A stretch of 8,558 nucleotides of DNA, taken from positions 1 through 8,558 of the forward strand of contig CAITZN010000046.1 of assembly GCA_903896915.1 (NCBI GenBank), written 5' to 3'. A program made the position numbers and the translations under genes. Source of the DNA: an uncultured bacterium. Lineage in GTDB: Bacteria; Desulfobacterota; Desulfobulbia; Desulfobulbales; Desulfobulbaceae. The notes under the pieces were generated by a model. That model saw nothing but the letters and a program-made list of their open reading frames with translations, ran no database searches and had not been told where the DNA came from. Shown piece after piece: positions 1 through 6,303 of this stretch (position 1 is the stretch's first letter; every line of letters starts with the position of its first letter).

Positions 1-740
1 ACCTTAAAGACCGTCCCTATTCCCAGAACCGATTCACAGGTGATGAACCCGCCGTACCGTTTGACAATCCCATGGACAATGGCCAGTCCCATGCCGGTCC
101 CTTTGCCGATCTCCTTGGTGGTGAAATAGGGCTCGAAGATCTTATCGCGGATTTCCGCAGAAATGCCCGGACCCGAATCGCCGATAATGAGCACCACGAA
201 GCTGCCCGGTAACACCCCCACCTGGTTTCGAAGATTTTCAGGGGAGAGTTCACAGTCTTTCAGGGTGATTTCGAGGGTACCGCCACGCTCTTCCATGGCA
301 TGATAGGCATTGGTGCAAAGGTTCATCAGGATTTGATGCACCTGGCTCGGGTCGGCGAAAATGGATTTGGTGGCGGTATCGATCTGCTGCTTGATGGTGA
401 TGGTTGAAGGCAGGGAAGGCCGAAGGATTTTGACGGCTTCCTTGATAATGACAGCAGGTTGCAGCGCCACATCTTCGGTGTTGGCCTGGCGGCTGAAGGC
501 GAGGATCTGCTTGACCAGACTGGTGGCCCGATGGCTTGCCTCTGCCACTTTTTCCAAATAACCGACGGCGATTGAATCAGGGGGAATGGAATCCACGGCG
601 ATCTCGGTATAGCCGATGATCGCCCCGAGGATATTGTTGAAGTCGTGGGCGATACCTCCGGCCAGAGTACCGATGGCCTCCATCTTCTGCGCCTGGAGGA
701 GTTGGGCCTGCAGTTGTTTATTTTCCCCCTCTGCCTGCTT
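1..740 (-). repeat. Kinase-core direct repeat, copy 1 (continues beyond the left edge)
   Basis: This stretch encodes the HisKA-HATPase core of the substrate-binding-domain kinase. It aligns base for base, with no gaps, to 3197-3936 in the neighbouring hybrid kinase. By hand I count about 71 mismatches in 740 bases, so about 90% identity. The first 64 bases are identical, and a 55-base run at 670-724 is also identical. Similarity is lost abruptly just past 740, at the PAS-to-HisKA linker. The other boundary lies outside the window. Confidence 0.93.
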
Positions 741-2609
741 GCGCTCGGTGATGTCTTCACAGAAGCCCATGATTCGGGTGTCGGATATTTTGGTTGCAGT
801 GATCGACCACAATCGTTGCTCGCCGCTTTTAGTGCGACAATAATGCTCACCGTGACTTCGCCCTTTCTGGACAACCTGTTGAAAATGGAGCAGGCCTTGC
901 TCAAGGGATTCTTTGGACAAAAGATCCGCAATGCTCATGGTGAGAATTTCCGGCTCCGTGTATCCGGTAAGCTTACAGGCTGCAGGGTTTACCTGTTGAT
1001 AACGCCCATACTCATCCGTCACGAACACCCCATAGGGCGCATTCTGAATATATGCCCGGTGCCGCTGCTCGCTCTCACGCAGCATATCCTCTGAAAGCTT
1101 GCGCTCGGTGATATCTCTGAATATCCCGAGGAACAAGTGCCGGCCTTCTATCAGAATGGGAATCGTATGGATATCGGCGAAAAACACCGTGCCGTCTTTT
1201 CTTTGTATCGGAAGTTCAGGGGCTACGGTGATTTCACCGCGTATCTGCTTTTCAAAATGCGCCAACACATGCGGGAGAATGGCTTCAGGATGGATATCCT
1301 CGACCCGCAAGGAGGTCATCTCTTCGGCTGTGTAGCCGATCATCCTGCAGATGGCTGGATTGGCCTCTATAAACAGCCGGGACTCTGGATCAACAATAAT
1401 CAGACCATCGATTATGGTTGCAAAGAGTCCTCGATATTTTTCCTCCGAACGTCCTAACTCGTTTTTTGCCCTTCGAATGCGAGAAACAGAAAACGCCAAT
1501 ATAAAAATTATCGCCACCAATAAAACGCCGACAATAGCGCCTGGAATCAGCAGGATGCGATGTTGCTGAAAAAAAGATACCGGTTGATTGATCAGCGTAC
1601 TGTTCTTCGGGAGATTTTCCAGGTCTACCTTGAATCGGGCAAGCTGGAGATAATCGAAAACCGGGCGGGATCTGCTGTCTACAACCCCGTAGGAGGCAGC
1701 CTCCTTGTCGGCCAAAATCCGCAGAGCGATTTCCGCCGCCTGCATGCCATGTTCTTTCCCTTCGAGCAACATCCCACCGATGATGCCATGGCCCAGACGG
1801 GTTTCATGCATCGCGTAGACCGGAACAGGACTGGCATTGGCAATCAGCCGGGTGCTTTCCGTGCGCGTCAGTGTTTTACCTTTTTTATCAGCTACATAGG
1901 TGAGTACCAGCACCAGGCTGTCAGCGGGAAGGGTTTGCAGCTGGGCGACAAGATCCTCAACGGTTCCATCCGGCGTGTAATCGATTTTAACCTTGTCATT
2001 AAATTGCTCGACCACGGCCGCCATGTCCTTGCGAACAGCCAGACCGCTGGACGTATAATCATTGACCACCAGGACCGATTTGGTTTTGGGATGAAGATTC
2101 AACGCTAGTTTAAGCGTGCCGGCGATATCCTGCACTTCGGCAATACCGGCAATACGGTCCTGCTCCTGGATCAATTCCGGAACAAACCCATTGATGCCGG
2201 CCAAGACGACCGGAACGTCGGGAAACAGTTCCTGTCGAGACTTGAGCATCAGATCGAAAGCGGGGTTATCCAGCACTAAAATGAGATCGAAATGCCTACC
2301 TTGATATTTACTTTTCAGATACTGCTGGATGAACCCCAGATGTTCCGGCCTGGAGAAACGTTTGGCGTCCAGATGTTCAATGGAAGGAACCAGGAAGGGG
2401 TATTGTTGTTTGAGGGTTGCGGTTATGCCGACAATTTCATTGTCCGACCAGTCCTCGCCTTGGTGATAAGAATTCAGGATCAAGATATTCGGCAGGGGTT
2501 CCGTGCCGCTCCAGGTTAGGGTGCCACCAACCAACACCAGAATCATGCTAATGACAACGAGATGGATGGTTATCAGGTGGACTCGTACTCTATGAGAATT
2601 AAGCTGCAT
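1..2609 (-). CDS. Membrane sensor histidine kinase with periplasmic ABC-type substrate-binding domain, two PAS domains and HisKA-HATPase core (3' end beyond the left edge)
   Basis: The frame is open from ATG 2609-2607 to the left edge: 869 codons, no stop, C-terminus missing. Residues about 10-32 form a hydrophobic membrane anchor after a basic start. Residues about 40-325 resemble the ABC_sub_bind family (opening NILILNSYHQ) and should be periplasmic. A second membrane helix lies at about 352-374, followed by the basic SRIRRAK, which puts the rest in the cytoplasm. PAS domains follow at about 386-503 and 513-622, each ending in DITERK. The kinase core has H-box GGIAHDFNNIL with likely phosphoacceptor H655, N-box N767, G1 box DSGPG (811-815) and G2 box GKGTGMGL (835-842). 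It should autophosphorylate in response to a small periplasmic ligand, identity unknown. A C-terminal receiver is likely outside the window, because the paralogous gene upstream has one. It follows that gene after a 142-base gap. I am sure of the kinase class; the ligand is unknown. Confidence 0.93.
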   Translation of the reverse strand, partial: MQLNSHRVRVHLITIHLVVISMILVLVGGTLTWSGTEPLPNILILNSYHQGEDWSDNEIVGITATLKQQYPFLVPSIEHLDAKRFSRPEHLGFIQQYLKSKYQGRHFDLILVLDNPAFDLMLKSRQELFPDVPVVLAGINGFVPELIQEQDRIAGIAEVQDIAGTLKLALNLHPKTKSVLVVNDYTSSGLAVRKDMAAVVEQFNDKVKIDYTPDGTVEDLVAQLQTLPADSLVLVLTYVADKKGKTLTRTESTRLIANASPVPVYAMHETRLGHGIIGGMLLEGKEHGMQAAEIALRILADKEAASYGVVDSRSRPVFDYLQLARFKVDLENLPKNSTLINQPVSFFQQHRILLIPGAIVGVLLVAIIFILAFSVSRIRRAKNELGRSEEKYRGLFATIIDGLIIVDPESRLFIEANPAICRMIGYTAEEMTSLRVEDIHPEAILPHVLAHFEKQIRGEITVAPELPIQRKDGTVFFADIHTIPILIEGRHLFLGIFRDITERKLSEDMLRESEQRHRAYIQNAPYGVFVTDEYGRYQQVNPAACKLTGYTEPEILTMSIADLLSKESLEQGLLHFQQVVQKGRSHGEHYCRTKSGEQRLWSITATKISDTRIMGFCEDITERKQAEGENKQLQAQLLQAQKMEAIGTLAGGIAHDFNNILGAIIGYTEIAVDSIPPDSIAVGYLEKVAEASHRATSLVKQILAFSRQANTEDVALQPAVIIKEAVKILRPSLPSTITIKQQIDTATKSIFADPSQVHQILMNLCTNAYHAMEERGGTLEITLKDCELSPENLRNQVGVLPGSFVVLIIGDSGPGISAEIRDKIFEPYFTTKEIGKGTGMGLAIVHGIVKRYGGFITCESVLGIGTVFK

Positions 2610-2751
2610 GGCGGTTAGTCTCTCTGGAAATTGGACTCGGAGTTGCATTACAGTGGCTTTTATACGGATAATCCAGAGTAAAGTCCTCTCAACACAGCGC
2701 CCAAGAGGAACCTTAAAATCAAATAATGCAAACATGGTGCAAGAGAGCCAT
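2610..2751 (-). other. Intergenic spacer between the two hybrid-type kinase genes, with a weak hairpin
   Basis: This 142-base gap is the only clearly non-coding stretch in the window. It is richer in A and T than the genes around it. On the minus strand, CCTCTTGG and TTGAGAGG (outer limits 2685-2708) can pair as five Watson-Crick and three G-U pairs around an 8-base loop. No T-run follows, so it does not look like an intrinsic terminator. A TTGAGA and a TATAAA occur, but 22 bases apart, too far for a normal sigma-70 promoter. The downstream kinase may be read through from upstream or from a promoter I cannot recognise. Confidence 0.4.
2619..2625 (-). promoter_or_regulatory. Weak ribosome binding site for the substrate-binding-domain kinase
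   Basis: A purine-rich AGAGAGA on the minus strand ends 9 bases before ATG 2609. It matches only part of the Shine-Dalgarno consensus, but it supports this ATG, which also sits directly before the predicted membrane anchor. No better in-frame start is seen upstream. Confidence 0.4.
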
Positions 2752-5700
2752 TTAACGTGCGACTCTCTCATCAAGCAACTCTCTGATCAGCAATGCGATC
2801 TCTTTTCTCACTAGTGGTTTCATGGCAAACCCTTTGATGCCAAAGGATTTTGCCTTTTCTTCTGAAATAAGGCTGCTGTAACCGGTACAGAGGATTACAG
2901 GGAGATTGGGACGCAGTTGCAGTATCTTCAGTGCCAGGTCGCTGCCCGTCAATCCGGGCATGGTCTGGTCCGTGATCACTATATCGAACTGGTCGGATTG
3001 GTTTCTGAACGTGTTCCAAGCCTCCAGGCTGCTGGTACGGACCGTGACCTCGTAACCAAGGCGTTCGAGCATTGTTTTACCCAAGTCAACAAGGATCTCT
3101 TCGTCATCAATAAACAAAATACGTTCTTTTCCGGATGGAATGTTCTCGAAAGTTTTGGCGGGAGCGGTCACCGCCAGATCCATGGCTGGGAAATACACCT
3201 TAAAGACCGTCCCTATTCCCAGAACCGATTCACAGGTGATGAACCCGCCGTACCGTTTGATAATGCCATGGACAATGGCCAGTCCCATGCCGGTTCCTTT
3301 ACCGACCTCCTTCGTGGTGAAATAGGGATCAAAGATCTTATCGCGAATCTCCGCGGTAATGCCCGGACCCGAATCGCCGATAATGAGCACCACAAAGCTG
3401 CCCGGTGACACTCCCGTCTGGTTTTTGAGATCTTCAAGGGAGAGCTCACAGTCTTTCAGGGTGATTTCGAGGATACCGCCATGCATTTCCATGGCATGAT
3501 AGGCATTGGTGCAAAGGTTCATCAGGATTTGATGCACCTGGCTCGGATCGGCGACAATCGATTTGGTGGCTGTATCTATCTGATGCTTGATGGTGATGGT
3601 TGAAGGCAGGGAAGGGCGAAGGATCTTGATGGCTTCCTTGATAATGGAAGCAGGTTGCAAAGCCGTATTTTCGGTATTGGCTTGGCGGCTGAAGGCGAGG
3701 ATCTGCTTGACTAGACTGGCAGCCCGATGGCTTGCCTTCTCCACCTCATCCAGATAACCGACAGCGATTGAATCAGGAGGGATGGAATCAATGGCGATCT
3801 CAGTATAGCCGATAATTGCCCCGAGGATATTGTTGAAATCGTGAGCTATACCGCCGGCCAGAGTGCCGATGGCCTCCATCTTCTGCGCCTGGAGGAGTTG
3901 GGCCTGCAGTTGTTTATTTTCTTCCTCTGACTGCTTGTACTTAGTGATATCCAGGCAATATCCGATATAGCCTATGAATTCACCTTTACTGTCATAGCGG
4001 GGACAACCGTCATCGAGTAGCCAGCGGTACTCACCATCATACCGGCGTAGACGATACACCATGCTGAAATTCTCTCGACGATCAAACGCGCCAATATAAA
4101 TATCCAGACATTGCTGCATGTCGTCTGGATGCACACCTTCTGTCCAACCATTGCCCATTTCCTGTTCAATGGTGCGTCCTGTAAATGCAAGCCAGATGGT
4201 ATTGAAATAATCGCAAAGTTTATCTGTCCCGGAAGTCCAGATCAAGGCCTGGCCCGAATTGGATAAGGTTCTGAAGTTTTGTTCACTCTCACGCAGTGCC
4301 TCACTGTCCCTTATGCGCTCAGTGATATCGATGAAAGTACAGGCAAAGGTGTTCGGCATGGGCTGGAATGCAGACACCTCAAAATGCTTTTGCAGATCAA
4401 CTGAATAGTTTTCGAAGTGGAATGGCTTACCGCTAAGGGCCACCTGGCCGTAGGTGGAAATCCAGTGGGGCTCGGTCTGGGGAAAAACCTCCAGTACCGT
4501 CCGGCCGACCAAGTTGGTCGCTTTGAGCCCGGTCATCCGTTCAAAGGCAGGATTGACGACGAGAAAACGATAATCCACCGGAGTGCCCTCTGGGTCACAG
4601 ATAATTTCGTGTAGAGCAAACCCATCGAGCATTTCCTGAAACAGGGTCTGGAAATTCTGTTCGGCCCTGCGATGGGCAGTGATATCGCGGCTGAGGTTTA
4701 GGACTGATTGTACCTGCTTTTGACTGTCCCATTCTGGAATCAGCCGCCAGTTATGGGTGACCATTCCTTTTTTCCCCTTAAAGGTCGACTCCCCCTCACA
4801 AGGCAGGCCGCTGGCAAAGACCTTCTCAATAGCCGCTTGCCAAGAGTTGCACAAATTTTCTGGAAACCTCAACTCCCGGTGCGTCTTACCAATGAACTGC
4901 TCAGGTCGCAACGAAACTACATCGCTGATGTTATCCGAGACAAAGAGATGCCGCCCCTCTCGGTCAAAACGCATCACCACGTCGGGCAATCCTGCAACCA
5001 AGGTTCGGTGTTGAATCTCGCTTTCCCGAAGCGCTGCCTCGGCCTGCTGGCGTTCCATTTCTCCGGCTGCTCGAATGGCTACCAGGGCAAGCGTGGTTTC
5101 AGCCAAGGAACGGTTGACGATCGGAGTTCGCCCGATGACGGCAATCAGGCCGATCGGCTGGCCCGTATGGCTGAACAGGGTGGTGCCGACATAGCTTTCG
5201 GCCTTGAGGTCCTGGAGCACCTGATCTTCCGGAAAAAATTGACAGACATTGGCGGGGTAGCAGCAGACCGATTTTTCCACCACCTCGCCGCATGGGGTAT
5301 CTTTGAGCTCATAGTTGACGTTGTCTTCGAAATGACCGTCATGCCAGACGGCCACAGTTCGGGCAGACAGTCCATCTCCTTCCAGGTAGTCAATACAGAC
5401 AAAATCCATCTGTAGGCTCTGAGCGAGAAACTCGGCCAATTGATTGAAAAATGGGGCGTCCGTGGTTCTGGAGTTGGTCTGTGCCAAAAAGGTCTGAATG
5501 GAGTCGATGCGCTGGCGTTCGGTGATGTCGATAGCGAAACCATCGATAATCTGTGTTGCGGCTTGGCCGTTTGATGTCGAAACTTCAATCTGGGATAATT
5601 TTGCAGTCATCGAAATCCAGAAACTATCGCCATTTTTCTTTTTTGTTTTGCATTCAAAATGCTGCACAATTCCAGTAGATTGTAATTGTGTTATAAATTC

Positions 5701-6303
5701 CAGCCTCTGGTTGGGTTCGACGTAGAACTGTCTGGTGAGATCTTTGACTTCTCCGAGGACCTCATCGGGCGTGTCGTAACCTACAATCCTAGCCATTTCG
5801 GCATTAACTGCCAGGACCTGGCCATCTATGGTGGACTGAAAAATACCAATTGGCGAATTTTCAAACAGATGCCGATATTGTGCCTCACTTTTCTTAAGAG
5901 CAGCCTGGCTCTCTTTGAGTTTGCGGTCGAGCCTATGGCGATGCAGAGCCATCTCCAGGGTGGCGGCTAGTTCTCGTTCCGGTACGGGTTTGATGAGATA
6001 GCCATATGGTGCAGCCATCTTAGCCTGTTGCAACAGGGGGTCATGGGAAAAGCCGGTCAGGAAGACAATGGGGATATCAGAGGTTCGGTTGATGATTTCG
6101 GCGGCGGTAATACCGTTCATGATACCCGCTAACTCTATATCCATCAGCACCAGATCAACCTTTTCCTTTTCCAGGAAGGCGAGAGCGTCTTCTCCGGAGG
6201 CCAGCATAGCACTCACAGTGTGCCCCTGGAGCGTCAGCATCCTTTCCAGGTTCATGGCCAGGATGGCATCGTCTTCAACGATGAGAATGGTTGAGCTATT
6301 CAT
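2752..6303 (-). CDS. Hybrid sensor histidine kinase, REC-PAS-GAF-PAS-PAS-PAS-HisKA-HATPase-REC
   Basis: Complete 1183-residue protein with no membrane segment, so cytoplasmic. Domains: receiver 4-122 (acidic pair D11/D12, phosphoacceptor D55, T83, K105); PAS about 141-262; GAF about 270-415; PAS about 427-546, 548-663 and 672-788 (the last has the GNGW...HPDD signature of PAS fold 3); HisKA with H821 in GGIAHDFNNIL; HATPase with N933, DSGPG 977-981 and GKGTGMGL 1001-1008; C-terminal receiver 1061-1180 (D1066/D1067, phosphoacceptor D1112, T1140, K1162). All catalytic residues seem intact. The GAF region has four cysteines close together (C338, C347, C348, C354). I chose ATG 6303 because the protein then opens directly with the receiver strand TILIVEDD and overlaps the preceding stop codon by 8 bases. 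ATG 6318 and GTG 6354 are in-frame alternatives that only add residues with no match to the receiver fold. The first receiver may take phosphate from the overlapping upstream kinase (inference). No output domain is present, so the final target is unknown. Confidence 0.96.
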   Translation of the reverse strand: MNSSTILIVEDDAILAMNLERMLTLQGHTVSAMLASGEDALAFLEKEKVDLVLMDIELAGIMNGITAAEIINRTSDIPIVFLTGFSHDPLLQQAKMAAPYGYLIKPVPERELAATLEMALHRHRLDRKLKESQAALKKSEAQYRHLFENSPIGIFQSTIDGQVLAVNAEMARIVGYDTPDEVLGEVKDLTRQFYVEPNQRLEFITQLQSTGIVQHFECKTKKKNGDSFWISMTAKLSQIEVSTSNGQAATQIIDGFAIDITERQRIDSIQTFLAQTNSRTTDAPFFNQLAEFLAQSLQMDFVCIDYLEGDGLSARTVAVWHDGHFEDNVNYELKDTPCGEVVEKSVCCYPANVCQFFPEDQVLQDLKAESYVGTTLFSHTGQPIGLIAVIGRTPIVNRSLAETTLALVAIRAAGEMERQQAEAALRESEIQHRTLVAGLPDVVMRFDREGRHLFVSDNISDVVSLRPEQFIGKTHRELRFPENLCNSWQAAIEKVFASGLPCEGESTFKGKKGMVTHNWRLIPEWDSQKQVQSVLNLSRDITAHRRAEQNFQTLFQEMLDGFALHEIICDPEGTPVDYRFLVVNPAFERMTGLKATNLVGRTVLEVFPQTEPHWISTYGQVALSGKPFHFENYSVDLQKHFEVSAFQPMPNTFACTFIDITERIRDSEALRESEQNFRTLSNSGQALIWTSGTDKLCDYFNTIWLAFTGRTIEQEMGNGWTEGVHPDDMQQCLDIYIGAFDRRENFSMVYRLRRYDGEYRWLLDDGCPRYDSKGEFIGYIGYCLDITKYKQSEEENKQLQAQLLQAQKMEAIGTLAGGIAHDFNNILGAIIGYTEIAIDSIPPDSIAVGYLDEVEKASHRAASLVKQILAFSRQANTENTALQPASIIKEAIKILRPSLPSTITIKHQIDTATKSIVADPSQVHQILMNLCTNAYHAMEMHGGILEITLKDCELSLEDLKNQTGVSPGSFVVLIIGDSGPGITAEIRDKIFDPYFTTKEVGKGTGMGLAIVHGIIKRYGGFITCESVLGIGTVFKVYFPAMDLAVTAPAKTFENIPSGKERILFIDDEEILVDLGKTMLERLGYEVTVRTSSLEAWNTFRNQSDQFDIVITDQTMPGLTGSDLALKILQLRPNLPVILCTGYSSLISEEKAKSFGIKGFAMKPLVRKEIALLIRELLDERVAR
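3197..3936 (-). repeat. Kinase-core direct repeat, copy 2
   Basis: Counterpart of the repeat at 1-740, in the same orientation with a constant offset of 3196 bases. It encodes residues of the hybrid kinase from just before H821 through the ATP-binding domain. About 25 of 241 aligned residues differ between the two proteins, none of them in the H, N, G1 or G2 key residues. The similarity should continue leftward of 3197 if the other gene also carries a C-terminal receiver; this cannot be seen here. Confidence 0.93.
6296..6303 (-). other. Stop/start overlap of two kinase genes (translational coupling)
   Basis: The eight bases ATGAATAG on the minus strand contain the ATG of the hybrid kinase and, in another frame, the TAG of the upstream HisKA_2 kinase. 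Ribosomes finishing the first gene can restart at once on the second, which would tie their synthesis together. A partial Shine-Dalgarno-like GGGAC (minus strand, 6312-6316) lies 8 bases before the ATG. The overlap is certain if ATG 6303 is the start; the alternative starts only enlarge it. Confidence 0.75.

Noticed and set aside
645..1094. Open plus-strand frame of 149 codons
   Set aside because: It lies opposite the second PAS domain and H-box of the left-hand kinase and has no motif of its own.
1560..2108. Open plus-strand frame of 182 codons
   Set aside because: It is antisense to the substrate-binding domain and second membrane helix of the left-hand kinase; the product has no recognisable motif.
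2640..2700. Sigma-70 promoter before the substrate-binding-domain kinase
   Set aside because: TTGAGA and TATAAA are 22 bases apart instead of about 17; other pairings match the consensus poorly.
2685..2708. Hairpin as a rho-independent terminator after the hybrid kinase
   Set aside because: Three of the eight pairs are G-U and no T-run follows, so a terminator call is not supported.
4708..5415. Open plus-strand frame of 235 codons
   Set aside because: It lies opposite the GAF and PAS regions of the hybrid kinase, whose minus-strand frame is continuous with intact domain motifs. The plus-strand product has no recognisable domain and looks like an antisense shadow.
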